A stretch of 62,317 bases of DNA from positions 1 through 62,317 of the forward strand of contig CALWWW010000012.1 in NCBI GenBank assembly GCA_944385365.1. The letters run 5' to 3'. The DNA comes from an uncultured Oscillospiraceae bacterium (GTDB taxonomy: Bacteria; Bacillota; Clostridia; Oscillospirales; Oscillospiraceae). This document shows, piece by piece, positions 42,693 through 51,357 of the stretch. How positions within the stretch are numbered: the first letter of the stretch is position 1; every line of letters starts with the position of its first letter. The notes below the pieces were generated by a model, which searched no databases, was not told where the DNA came from, and worked only from the letters and a program-made list of their open reading frames with translations. The position numbers and the translations under genes were made by a program.

Positions 42693-43685
42693 TCAGGCTC
42701 TGCTGCGCTTGTCGCCGGTCACATAGTCCATGACCATGGCCAAAATCAACACGCCGCCCCAGATGAGGGAGATGTAGTAGGAAGAGATATTCTGGAACCG
42801 ATTGATGCCGGATTCCAGCAGCTTCAGCAGAACGATGGCCAAAATTACGCCGGAAATCTTGCCCTTGCCGCCGTTGGGGCTGACGCCGCCCAGCACCACG
42901 ATCAGGATGGTTTGCAGCGTATACTGGCTGCCGTAGTCCGCACGGGCCGAAGCATAGGTGGACAGCATCATCAGGCCGCCCAGGGCCGAACAGATGCCGG
43001 AGGTCATATAGGTACGAATCAGCATCCGCTCCGTCTTCATGCCGGAGTAACGTGCCACCTTTTCACTGGTGCCCAGCAGCAGCAGTTTGGTGCCATAGGT
43101 AGTTTTACAGAGCATAAACCACACCAGAACCGCCATGGCCACGAATACCAGCAGACGCACCGGCAGCACACCGCCGATATTGGCCGCCAGCATGGTGGTC
43201 ATCTCCTTGGGGAAGGCACTCAGAGCCGCACCGCCGGTCAGCACCATGCAGATACCGGTCAGCAGCTCATTAACACCCAGGGTTGCCAGAATGGGCGGAA
43301 TGCGCACTTTAGCCACCAGCAGTCCGGAAAATGCGCCGCAGAGAGCGCCGATGACCAGCACCACCACAACAATGATGGGGAACGTAGCCGGTGAAAGCAC
43401 ACCACTCTCCCCTGCCAGCTTGGTCATCAGCAGGGCACACAGAATGGAGGTGAGGTTGGCTACACCGACACAGCTCAGGTCGATACCGCCGGTCATCATG
43501 CACAGCATAACACCCAGGGACATGAGGCCAAACTCCGGGAACTGAGCGGCAATGGTCTGGAAGTTTTTAAAGGTGTAAAACTTGTCGAAGCGGGTAACCG
43601 CCATAAATAGCATCCACAGGACGGTGATGGCAAGCAAGCGGTACAGATGGGGATTGGAGCGATAGTGTTTTTTCACTTCAGTCAT
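42693..43685 (-). CDS. ABC transporter permease 2, rhamnose/AI-2 type (cassette D)
   Basis: A 330-aa RbsC-family permease with MMTGGIDLSCVGVANLTS and LLGTSEKVARYSGMKTER. The ATG at 43685 has AAAGGAGGG upstream and overlaps the stop of permease 1 as ATGA. Two different permeases are usual in rhamnose (RhaPQ) and autoinducer-2 (LsrCD) importers, which fits the adjacent rhamnose isomerase. The longer frame to 43988 is a shadow of permease 1. Confidence 0.9.
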   Translation of the reverse strand: MTEVKKHYRSNPHLYRLLAITVLWMLFMAVTRFDKFYTFKNFQTIAAQFPEFGLMSLGVMLCMMTGGIDLSCVGVANLTSILCALLMTKLAGESGVLSPATFPIIVVVVLVIGALCGAFSGLLVAKVRIPPILATLGVNELLTGICMVLTGGAALSAFPKEMTTMLAANIGGVLPVRLLVFVAMAVLVWFMLCKTTYGTKLLLLGTSEKVARYSGMKTERMLIRTYMTSGICSALGGLMMLSTYASARADYGSQYTLQTILIVVLGGVSPNGGKGKISGVILAIVLLKLLESGINRFQNISSYYISLIWGGVLILAMVMDYVTGDKRSRA

Positions 43686-44719
43686 TTGGCACCCTCCTTT
43701 GTCATGGTTCTGGCCCGGGAGGCACTCCGGTTCGCCCGCAGGACCTGCAGGGCGGAAACGCCGGTGCCGATGACGATGAGCGCGCCGACAAAGACGCTCT
43801 TCCAGGTGGTGGGAACGCCCAGCAGAATCATGGAGTTTTCCACCATGACAATCAGCAGCGTACCCAGAATGCAGCCCAGCAGCGTACCGGCGCCGCCGGT
43901 GATGGCCGCACCGCCCAGCACCACGCCGGCGATGATATTCATCTCCATGCCCAGCATATTGGTGGGGTGGCACTGCTGCATCATGCACACACGGATGAAG
44001 CCGGCCACCGCCGAAATCATGCCCACCAGAATGAACATGATGAACTTGGTGCGCTTCACATTGAAGCCTGCCGCCTTTGCGCTGGCCGGATTACCGCCCA
44101 GAGCATAGATGCCGCGGCCAAAATAGGTACGGTTCAGCAGGAACCATGCCAGAATCACCACAGCCACAAAGACCAGGAATGCCATAGGCATCCGGGAGGT
44201 CAGGCCCGACTGGGAATTGGTGGCCGTAAACAGCGCCGACGTGCCAAAAGCGCGCATACCCTCGGGAATCACTGCCAGCTGTTTGGAATTGAGCGCGCCC
44301 TGCATAATACCTTTGAACACGCTGGAAGCGCCCAAGGTAACAATCATGGCATTGAGGTTCAGGTAACCTACAAAGAAACCGTTAAAGGCGCCCAGCAGTG
44401 CGCCAATGGCGATGACCATCAGCAACGGCAGCAGGATTCCGCCGGAGTAGTCAATATTGAGCATGAATTTCGTTGTGGCATAGACAGACAGAGAAGCCAG
44501 CGCCGGGAAGGAGACGTCAAAGCCGCCGGAGACAATGACCATAAAGGTGCCCACAGCAAAAATGCCGGGTACAATGAGGGCGGAGGCGATATCGACCAGG
44601 TTATTGGCCGTATAGAACTGGCCGCCGGACCGGAACTGAATCAACACGCTCAACACTACCAGCAGCGCGAATACATAGAATTCCGTGCGGCCAAAGATCT
44701 TTTTTATGGATTTTTGCAT
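43682..44719 (-). CDS. ABC transporter permease 1, rhamnose/AI-2 type (cassette D)
   Basis: A 345-aa permease with VSGGFDVSFPALASLS and ALGGNPASAKAAGFNVKRTK. AAGGAGGGG precedes the ATG. It forms a heterodimeric channel with permease 2, to which it is translationally coupled. It follows the ATPase gene by 13 bp. Confidence 0.92.
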   Translation of the reverse strand: MQKSIKKIFGRTEFYVFALLVVLSVLIQFRSGGQFYTANNLVDIASALIVPGIFAVGTFMVIVSGGFDVSFPALASLSVYATTKFMLNIDYSGGILLPLLMVIAIGALLGAFNGFFVGYLNLNAMIVTLGASSVFKGIMQGALNSKQLAVIPEGMRAFGTSALFTATNSQSGLTSRMPMAFLVFVAVVILAWFLLNRTYFGRGIYALGGNPASAKAAGFNVKRTKFIMFILVGMISAVAGFIRVCMMQQCHPTNMLGMEMNIIAGVVLGGAAITGGAGTLLGCILGTLLIVMVENSMILLGVPTTWKSVFVGALIVIGTGVSALQVLRANRSASRARTMTKEGAK

Positions 44720-44732
44720 GTCCTACCCCTCC

Positions 44733-46220
44733 TTACATCATATAGGATACGATGGTCTTTTCATCGATCTCCTGGGTGGGCGCCTCATGCACAATGCGTC
44801 CGTCCTTGAGGATCAGCACTCTGGAGCAATTCTCCAGCACCTCGGGCAGATCATCGGAAATGATGATGATGCCCATACCGGTTTTCCGTGCCAGCTGCTG
44901 CAAAATGGCATGGATGTCGTGCTTGGAGCCGATGTCCACGCCCACCGTGGGACCGCTGAGAATCAGCACCTCCGGGTGGCAGGCCAGCCATTTGGCCAGC
45001 ACAATGCGCTGCTGATTACCGCCGGACAGGGTGGAACTGGCATTGTTGGCATCCGGCGTTGCCAGCGCCATCTCTTTCACCCAGTGGTCCACCTCTTCCT
45101 GCCGCTTTTTGCGGTCGAAGATGCCCATAGGCGTTTTGAGCTGTTCGATTTCCGCGATGATGATATTGTCCGCAATGGACTGGGGCAGGAAGAGTCCCTC
45201 CGACAGACGATCCTCCGGTACCAGACCGATTTTCTGCTTCATAGCGTCCTGAGGCGTCTTGATGGAGATCTCTTGGCCGTTGCGCAGGATGGCGCCGCCG
45301 GTGGCGGGCCGGATGCCGAACAGAGACAGGGCCAATTCGGTACGGCCGGAGTCCAGAAGACCGGTGATGCCCAGGATCTCACCGCCGTACAGCTTCAGGC
45401 TGATATCCTGAAAATGCCCGTCCAACGTCAAGTTCCTGGTCTCCAGAATGGGCTGTTCGGTGAGGTTCTCGGCAACAAAGGTCTTGTCGTTGAATTCCCG
45501 TCCCGTCATGTAGAAAGTAAACTTCTTGTCATCCAGGTCCTTCGTGCTGCCGGTAACCACCAGTTCGCCGGAACGGAAGATGGTGAAGCGTTCCGAGATT
45601 TCAAAAACCTCGTCCAGCTTGTGACTGACGAACAGAATGGCGATGCCCTGCTCTTTCAGCTTCAAAATGATGTCGAACAGCGCCTGTACTTCTTTTTTGG
45701 TCAGGGCCGTCGTGGGCTCGTCCATGATGATGAGTTTGGCGTTGAACATCAGCGCACGGCTGATGGCAACCATCTGCTTTTCCGCCACGGACAGCGTACC
45801 CACCAGCGCGTCCAGATCCACCTGGAAGTTGATTTTTGCCACGGCCTCTTCCGCAATCTGGCGCATACGCTTTTTGCTGACAATGCGCCGCTTGGCGGCA
45901 AGTTCCGTGTTAAAGGCCAGGTTTTCCATGACTGTCAAGTTGGGAAACACAGAAAAATCCTGATAGATAACCTGAATGCCGTTGGTAATGGCGTCGATGG
46001 GCGTAAATTTGTCCATGGTTTTGCCGTCAAATTCCAACGTGCCGCCGTCTCGCTGATAGACGCCGGAAATGATCTTGATCAAGGTGGATTTGCCGCAGCC
46101 ATTCTCACCGGCCAGACAGTGTATCTCACCGGGCATGATCTCCAGCGAGACATTTTTCAGCGCCTGTACGCCGGCAAAGGATTTCTGAATATCCGTTGCT
46201 TTCAACAATGCCTGTGCCAT
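44733..46220 (-). CDS. ABC transporter ATPase, rhamnose/AI-2 type, with altered second Walker B (cassette D)
   Basis: A 495-aa two-domain ATPase. Domain 1 is canonical (GENGCGKST, LIIMDEPTTA). In domain 2 the signature LSGGNQQR is present, but the Walker B reads VLILSGPTVGVD: the DE pair found in the other three ATPases of this window is replaced by SG, so the catalytic glutamate is missing. Walker A of domain 2 is the usual degenerate LLDSGRTEL. Only domain 1 site chemistry may therefore be intact. GGAGG precedes the ATG. Confidence 0.93.
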   Translation of the reverse strand: MAQALLKATDIQKSFAGVQALKNVSLEIMPGEIHCLAGENGCGKSTLIKIISGVYQRDGGTLEFDGKTMDKFTPIDAITNGIQVIYQDFSVFPNLTVMENLAFNTELAAKRRIVSKKRMRQIAEEAVAKINFQVDLDALVGTLSVAEKQMVAISRALMFNAKLIIMDEPTTALTKKEVQALFDIILKLKEQGIAILFVSHKLDEVFEISERFTIFRSGELVVTGSTKDLDDKKFTFYMTGREFNDKTFVAENLTEQPILETRNLTLDGHFQDISLKLYGGEILGITGLLDSGRTELALSLFGIRPATGGAILRNGQEISIKTPQDAMKQKIGLVPEDRLSEGLFLPQSIADNIIIAEIEQLKTPMGIFDRKKRQEEVDHWVKEMALATPDANNASSTLSGGNQQRIVLAKWLACHPEVLILSGPTVGVDIGSKHDIHAILQQLARKTGMGIIIISDDLPEVLENCSRVLILKDGRIVHEAPTQEIDEKTIVSYMM

Positions 46221-46262
46221 AAAGCACCTCCAATATTCCGTATGGTATGGTAAAGAAGGAAT

Positions 46263-46295
46263 CTGCCGGACGGACCGGTTCGGTCCGCCCGGCAG
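46263..46295 (-). terminator. Hairpin between binding protein and ATPase genes (cassette D)
   Basis: CTGCCGGACGGACC pairs with GGTCCGCCCGGCAG with one mismatch, 5-nt loop. It is comparable to the hairpins behind the binding-protein genes of the other cassettes. Confidence 0.6.
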
Positions 46296-46337
46296 AACAG
46301 AAACGCTATACGATACGCCTTGCGGTACAACCGGTCA

Positions 46338-47405
46338 TCAGAAACCGAAGCTGTCCACGTTCTCCGCGTCAATGGTGATCCAGCCCTGGCCCTCGAGGAC
46401 GGTGGTGCTGCCCTCGCGGAAGGTCATGGCGTCATAGCCTTCGATGCCCAGATTCAGAGGAGCCGCAACTTCCTCACCGTTGAGAACCTTCAGAGCCAAG
46501 GAAACCATGGCCTTACCGGCTTCCGCGGGGTCCCATAGAGTCAGGGACTTGATGACGCCGTCCTTCAGCAGAGCCGCGTTGTCGGCGGGCATGCCGGTAC
46601 CGGTGGTGAACGCCTTGTCACGCAGGCCCAGCTCCTGAATGGCACGGGCCACGCCGGGAGCGTCAAAGGAAGAGGTGCCCATGATGCCCTTCAGCTCGGG
46701 GTAGGTCTTGAACAGCTCCTTGGCCACGTTGTAAGCGGTATCGCCGTTGTCGTTGGACTCTACGCGGGGCTGAGCCTCCAGCAGGGTCATGTTGGGATAA
46801 GCAGTCTTCTGATATTCCACAGCGGCGTCGGCCCACTCGTTGTGGGAGCCGTTGGTCAGAGAGGCGACCATGGTGGTGTAGACGCCTTCCTCGCCCATGG
46901 CGGCAGCCAGGTTGTCCATGATGAACTGGCCGTAACCGGCGTTGGAGAAAGCCTCGATGTCATAGTCCACGTTCTGCAGATCGGCGCCCTCATGGGTGAT
47001 AACCACAATACCGGCGTCCTTGGCTTCCTTCAGGATGGGGTCCAGGGACTGAATGTCAACGGGAACCACGCAGATGGCGTCCACATCCTGGGCGATCAGG
47101 TCCTGCACCAGCTGGGCCTGCAGCGTGGCGTCGATCTGATCGGTACCCTTCTGGTAGCAGTTGACGCCGGTTTCCTCAGCGTACTCCTCCACGCCCACAT
47201 TCATGCGGACGAACCAGGGGTTGGACGAATCCTTGGGAACCACAACGATCTCCCAATCCTCGCCGCCGGTGGTCTCTCCGGTGCCGGTGGTGTCGCCGGT
47301 ATTGGATGTGTCCTGCGTGTCGTCCTTGGCGGTCTCGCCGGATGAACACGCTGCCATGGAGAAGACCATGGTTGCAGCAAGCAGCAATGCAATCAACTTT
47401 TTCAT
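46338..47405 (-). CDS. Rhamnose/AI-2-type sugar-binding lipoprotein (cassette D)
   Basis: A 355-aa lipoprotein with lipobox MAAC near residue 19, a Thr/Gly-rich linker and a binding fold close to RhaS/LsrB (VVVPKDSSNPWFVRMNVGVEEYA, then AICVVPVDIQSLDPIL and GTSSFDAPGVARA). GGAGGA precedes the ATG. It lies 62 bp behind the L-rhamnose isomerase gene, making L-rhamnose or another substrate of that enzyme the likely ligand. Confidence 0.92.
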   Translation of the reverse strand: MKKLIALLLAATMVFSMAACSSGETAKDDTQDTSNTGDTTGTGETTGGEDWEIVVVPKDSSNPWFVRMNVGVEEYAEETGVNCYQKGTDQIDATLQAQLVQDLIAQDVDAICVVPVDIQSLDPILKEAKDAGIVVITHEGADLQNVDYDIEAFSNAGYGQFIMDNLAAAMGEEGVYTTMVASLTNGSHNEWADAAVEYQKTAYPNMTLLEAQPRVESNDNGDTAYNVAKELFKTYPELKGIMGTSSFDAPGVARAIQELGLRDKAFTTGTGMPADNAALLKDGVIKSLTLWDPAEAGKAMVSLALKVLNGEEVAAPLNLGIEGYDAMTFREGSTTVLEGQGWITIDAENVDSFGF

Positions 47406-47467
47406 ATTTTGTTTCCTCCAGTTTCTTTTTTAAATTTATATCCGCTCCAAGGGAGCAAATACCATGG

Positions 47468-48742
47468 TTATGTCCGCTGGAACTGGACTTCCCGCTCATA
47501 GCGGTCCATCTCTTCCAGCCAGCCGGGTCCCACGCCAGCCTGCCTTTTCCAGCAGAGGTAATCCCACACCGCATTGACCGGCAGATTTTTGCATTCATCC
47601 AGCAGCGCCATGCGCTTGCCCAGGTTTCCAGCTGCCTCCGCCTCCTGCAGCAGATGGGTCGGCTCCAGCAGCGCAGCCAGCAATGCTTTGCCCGCGGCCC
47701 GCAGGCCCACAATCCATGCGGTAACGCGATTGACCTGTGCATCGAAGAAATCCAGGCCGATGGCCACATTGTCGCGGCCCAGCAGATCGGCCCGCTTCAA
47801 TTCCTGGAACACCTGGAACAGTCCGTCCTCCTGAATCAGCGTATGGTCCGAATCCCACCGGACGCCGCGGGACAGGTGGAACATCAGGCCGCCAACAAAG
47901 GGATACACTGCGCTGATCTTGTCGGCGTAATTCTCCGTGGGGTGGAAATGGCCGGTGTCGATGGTGAGACCCAGATTGTGCTTGGCCGCATAGGCGATGT
48001 AGAAATCATGGGAACCGGCGGTAAAACACTCGTTGGCGATGGAGAACACCTTGCCTTCCATGCAGTCGCACAGGTAGCGGCTGTCCAGGGGTTCGGCGTA
48101 GATTTGATCCAGTGAATCCTTCAGGCGGCGGCGGTATCCCATGCGGTCCGCCGTGTTGTCCTTGGTGCCGTCGGGGGTCCAGGTGTTATTGAAAACACGG
48201 CATCCCAGTTCGCGGCCGATGGCCTCGCAAATCCGGCGGCCATTGATTCCGGCCTTGACCCAGTAGGCCCGCACCTCGTCATCCGGAGAAGCCAGGGAGC
48301 AACCATCCTTCATCATAGGATGGGTGAAATAGGAGACGTTATAATCCACCGCCATATGGCGTTCCTTAGCAAACTCGATCCAGTCGCGGAAGTCCTCCAC
48401 ATCATAATCACACCGCTCTTTTGGCGTCTTCGGTTCCGCGTACATGCTCTGCAAGCCCAGCCGGTGGGTGCAGGGAGAGAACCGCATGGCCTGGTCCAAA
48501 TCCTGCCGCAGCTCCGCGCCGTTGCGGGCGGCACCGGGATAGTTGCCCGTTACCGTGTTCTCCGAATGAACATTTTCATGTTTTTCAAAGCCGGTTACAT
48601 CGTCTCCGGCCCAGCTGTGGATGGAAATTCCCACCGTTTCAAACGCTTTCAACGCCTGTTCCGTATCCACGCCCAGCGCGGCATACACGCGGCGCGCTTC
48701 TTCGTAGGCACTTTGAATGGCGCTGACCTCTGGTTGATACAT
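47468..48742 (-). CDS. rhaA: L-rhamnose isomerase
   Basis: A 424-aa TIM-barrel isomerase converting L-rhamnose to L-rhamnulose; family members also act on other aldoses such as D-allose. Characteristic segments are IHSWAGDDVTGFE near the N-terminus, DTGHFHPTE and GLDFFDAQVNR, which hold the metal-binding acidic residues and histidine. The ATG at 48742 has AAAGGAGG upstream; the open frame reaches 48865, but the promoter lies inside that extension, so it cannot be coding. It is the first gene of the cassette D operon. No rhamnulokinase or rhamnulose-phosphate aldolase is in the window. Confidence 0.93.
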   Translation of the reverse strand: MYQPEVSAIQSAYEEARRVYAALGVDTEQALKAFETVGISIHSWAGDDVTGFEKHENVHSENTVTGNYPGAARNGAELRQDLDQAMRFSPCTHRLGLQSMYAEPKTPKERCDYDVEDFRDWIEFAKERHMAVDYNVSYFTHPMMKDGCSLASPDDEVRAYWVKAGINGRRICEAIGRELGCRVFNNTWTPDGTKDNTADRMGYRRRLKDSLDQIYAEPLDSRYLCDCMEGKVFSIANECFTAGSHDFYIAYAAKHNLGLTIDTGHFHPTENYADKISAVYPFVGGLMFHLSRGVRWDSDHTLIQEDGLFQVFQELKRADLLGRDNVAIGLDFFDAQVNRVTAWIVGLRAAGKALLAALLEPTHLLQEAEAAGNLGKRMALLDECKNLPVNAVWDYLCWKRQAGVGPGWLEEMDRYEREVQFQRT

Positions 48743-48796
48743 TGACTGTTCCTCCTTTGTCCATTCCAACAAAAAACTACTTATCAGCTCCCCGTT

Positions 48797-48818
48797 TGTT
48801 GTATACAGTATATAAACA
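48797..48818. promoter_or_regulatory. LacI-type operator overlapping the rhaA -10
   Basis: A 22-bp imperfect palindrome with outer TGTT...AACA and core GTATACAGTATA, covering the -10 element. The neighbouring LacI-family protein is the expected repressor. Confidence 0.6.
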
Positions 48819-48835
48819 CTTTTTTTGTTTTGCAA
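48807..48835 (-). promoter_or_regulatory. Sigma-A promoter of the cassette D operon
   Basis: Leftward TTGCAA (48835-48830), 17-bp spacer, TATACT (48812-48807). It sets the rhaA start downstream at 48742. Confidence 0.75.
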
Positions 48836-48993
48836 CGTCCATTCCCAATACCTCCTAATTTTCATAAATTTTCATTTAATTTCTAGTTTTTTCGAGAAAT
48901 CAAGTCCCAATTTATACAATTTCTGTCTGTTGATTTTGTATACTATACCATGTTTTCACTTTCATCTTCTTTAAATTCCGGTAAAGAACACAA

Positions 48994-49037
48994 CTCGGCC
49001 AGACAAATGTCCTTGTTAAGGCACTTGTCTGGCTGAG
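48994..49037 (-). terminator. Hairpin after the LacI-type gene
   Basis: CTCGGCCAGACAAATG pairs imperfectly with CACTTGTCTGGCTGAG (three wobble or mismatched positions), 12-nt loop, 31 bp after the stop codon. U-tract weak. Confidence 0.6.
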
Positions 49038-49068
49038 TCAGCTGGTATGAAAATTTATGAAAATTACG

Positions 49069-50097
49069 TCAAAGCCGCACCGAATTTCTGACGATCAAAT
49101 CCGAACGGATCACCACTTCCTGATAGGCCCGTTCCGAATGCTCCAGCCGGTTCAGCAGGACCTGAAAGCAGCTGCGTCCCAGCTGGCGTGTGTCCTGAGA
49201 AATGGTTGTCAATGGCGGTTCCAAACACGCCGCCAACGGGATATCATCGAACCCAATAATACCCACATCCTTGGGAATGGCATACCCGGCCTCCCGCAGC
49301 GCCGCCATGGCGCCAACCGCAATCAAATCGCTGGTACACAGGAGAATCTGCGGCAGCTGAACGGACCGTTTTCTGAAAACACTTCGCAAAAACTGTTGGG
49401 TGTTGGAAACCTTGTCCAGCCGCAGCTCCGCCCGCAGAAAAACCCACTGTTCGTCGATGGCCAGACCGCATTCCTCCATCCCCATCCGATAACCCCGATA
49501 GCGGTCGGTGGCATTGGACATAATGAGGTCTTCGGAAATATACCCAATCCGATGATATCCCGCCCGGGCCAACCGGGCAATGACCCGCCGCATAATGTCG
49601 GTGTTGTCGATGCTCACCATGTCGATTGGGTAGTTGGGCAAGCGGCGGTCTCCCACCACCACCGGAACCCGCTTTGCCGCATCGATGATCTGCTGCTCGT
49701 CATCAGTAGCGCCGCCGAAAAAAATCAGTCCCTTTACGCCACTTTGCAGCAAGCAACGGATATAGCTGGTCTCATTCTGTTTCTTGTGCTGTACACTGCA
49801 CACCACCACGGCATAGTTGTGAATCCACGCTTCGTCAATAATGGACTGAATGGCACGAGCGTAAAATTCATTGGTGATCTCCGGAACCAGTACGCCAATC
49901 AGCCGTTGCCCCTTGTTCAGTTCCGCCGTCACCCGTGGCATATATCCCAGCCGCTGAATAGCATTCTGTACCCGCTCTGTGGTATCAACTGAAATATTGG
50001 CTGTCTGATTGATAACGTGGGACACTGTTGTAACCGATACACCGGCCTCCCGCGCCACATCCTCCATGGTAACTGATTTTCTCCGTTCTTTTGCCAC
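49069..50097 (-). CDS. LacI family transcriptional repressor
   Basis: A 342-aa LacI/GalR-type regulator: N-terminal helix-turn-helix and hinge (VTMEDVAREAGVSVTTVSHVIN, residues 10-31), then a periplasmic-binding-like sugar-sensing domain (LIGVLVPEITNEFYARAIQ, GLIFFGGATDD, GIIGFDDIPLA). The start is GTG at 50097 with GGAGGAGGG upstream; the longer frame to 50208 has no better start. It is encoded upstream of, and in the same direction as, the rhamnose isomerase operon, whose promoter carries a palindrome over its -10. Confidence 0.92.
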   Translation of the reverse strand: MAKERRKSVTMEDVAREAGVSVTTVSHVINQTANISVDTTERVQNAIQRLGYMPRVTAELNKGQRLIGVLVPEITNEFYARAIQSIIDEAWIHNYAVVVCSVQHKKQNETSYIRCLLQSGVKGLIFFGGATDDEQQIIDAAKRVPVVVGDRRLPNYPIDMVSIDNTDIMRRVIARLARAGYHRIGYISEDLIMSNATDRYRGYRMGMEECGLAIDEQWVFLRAELRLDKVSNTQQFLRSVFRKRSVQLPQILLCTSDLIAVGAMAALREAGYAIPKDVGIIGFDDIPLAACLEPPLTTISQDTRQLGRSCFQVLLNRLEHSERAYQEVVIRSDLIVRNSVRL

Positions 50098-50531
50098 CGC
50101 CGTTTCCCTCCTCCACCGTTTTGCAGGCCAATTCCATGCATGAGAAATTTTTTCTGAATCTGAAGAAGTTTCATCCTGGGAGAACTGGCCCGGAATGTTC
50201 CGGTACACTTTCTATTCTCCAATTTAGTGCTTTCACCATACCGTATTTCCGAAGAAATTACAAGCCCATTCTCCGCATCTGTCACATCTATGTGCAATAG
50301 TGGGGATGTCGTCATAATTTTGTGCATTTCCACAGTTTTGTTCCATTGCCGTTTACAACTTTTTCGCCTTATTTTATAATGGTACAAAGCTCTCATGATC
50401 TGCAATTTGACACCATTCTATTGCAGCGATGCTACTGTGTACGCCTGATCTGCATACATCTAACATCATAGCTCTTGCTAAAATTTACGGCATTTGTCCC
50501 CGGATGCCCAAACTGTCGGGAGGAATTTTTT
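50098..50531. other. Divergent intergenic region LacI / TerD
   Basis: About 430 bp. A TTGACA at 50407-50412 with a weak -10 (TGCTAC) 17 bp later may serve the terD-like gene. No clear promoter for the lacI-type gene was found, and no coding frame is supported. Confidence 0.5.
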
Positions 50532-51344
50532 ATGATCCCTGTCGTCAATCGCCCTTCCACGCAATGGTCGCGCAGCAATCTGCCATCTATGAATCGGACC
50601 ACCTCCACCGCTGTCACCCGTCAAACAGTTGCAGGGCTGAATCGTGGGCCATCCACGCAGCCGGTTGCGTCCGCTTCCTCGTCTCCACGTCCGGCCCCCG
50701 CTCCGCGTCCGGCTCCCGTTCCGCAGCCTGTCCCGGCTCCACAGCCTGCCCCAACTCCGCAGCCGGTCCTGTCGTTCCCTGTCCCTCCCCTGCTGCATCC
50801 CTTGAAAAAAGGGCAGAAAACCGCCCTTGCGCCGGCCGGTGCACGGCCCAAGCTGACGATTGGCGTCGGTTGGTCCGTCACAAATCCCAGCTGTGATGTG
50901 GATGTATCGGCATTTTTGCTGGCCGGCAACAACCTGGTTCCCGGTGACGACTGGTTTGTATTTTACGGTCAGGACCAAAGTCCCGACCGAAGCGTTTTGT
51001 TTCATAGCGAACCCGCCTGGGGCGACCGTCAGCACATCGACGTGGATTTGTCCCGTCTGGATGCCCGGATCTGTAAAATTGCCCTGGTGTTGACCATCAA
51101 TGAAGCGCTGGAGCATCGGTTGAATTTCAGCATGATACAGGATGCCTATGTCCGGATTTTGTCCTCCGACGATCACAAGGAACTGCTGAGTTATCAAATG
51201 ACCGACTATTACAGCAATGTGACTTCCATGACCATTGGAGAACTTTATCTGCACAATCAACAATGGAAGTTCAATCCCGTGGGCAACGGCGTCAGTCAGG
51301 ATTTAGCCGGTCAATGTGCCATTTATGGTGTCCAAATTTGTTAA
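50532..51344 (+). CDS. TerD-domain protein with proline-rich N-terminal extension
   Basis: A 270-aa protein. Residues 1-45 are Ser/Thr/Asn/Arg-rich, about 50-90 is a Pro-Ala/Pro-Gln low-complexity stretch, and the rest is a TerD domain: LKKGQKTAL, VDVSAFLL, WFVFYGQ..SPDRSVLFHS, VLTINEALEHRLNFSMI and GELYLHNQQWKF..GNG. TerD domains bind calcium and belong to the tellurite/stress-response family. The usual GDDE calcium-site cluster is altered here (GDRQHI). GGGAGG precedes the ATG at 50532. It is co-transcribed with an AIM24-like gene. Confidence 0.9.
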   Translation: MIPVVNRPSTQWSRSNLPSMNRTTSTAVTRQTVAGLNRGPSTQPVASASSSPRPAPAPRPAPVPQPVPAPQPAPTPQPVLSFPVPPLLHPLKKGQKTALAPAGARPKLTIGVGWSVTNPSCDVDVSAFLLAGNNLVPGDDWFVFYGQDQSPDRSVLFHSEPAWGDRQHIDVDLSRLDARICKIALVLTINEALEHRLNFSMIQDAYVRILSSDDHKELLSYQMTDYYSNVTSMTIGELYLHNQQWKFNPVGNGVSQDLAGQCAIYGVQIC

Positions 51345-51357
51345 GGAGGGAACCCCT

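Larger units (their letters stand above)
48743..49068. other. Intergenic region between LacI and rhaA genes
   Basis: About 325 bp, AT-rich. From right to left it holds the terminator hairpin of the lacI-type gene (48994-49037), a sequence TGATTTTGTATACTATAC at 48931-48948 nearly matching one at 19541-19558 on the other strand, then the rhaA promoter with its operator. Confidence 0.6.

Noticed and set aside
43686-43988. 101-residue N-terminal extension of permease 2 of cassette D
   Set aside because: It is wholly inside the permease 1 gene and has His/Arg-rich shadow composition; the ATGA overlap marks the true start.
48743-48865. 41-residue N-terminal extension of the rhamnose isomerase
   Set aside because: A consensus promoter and operator lie inside it, and a strong ribosome site precedes the internal ATG.
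49929-50405. 158-codon leftward frame over the LacI start and upstream region
   Set aside because: It overlaps the LacI DNA-binding domain in another frame and has no recognisable content.
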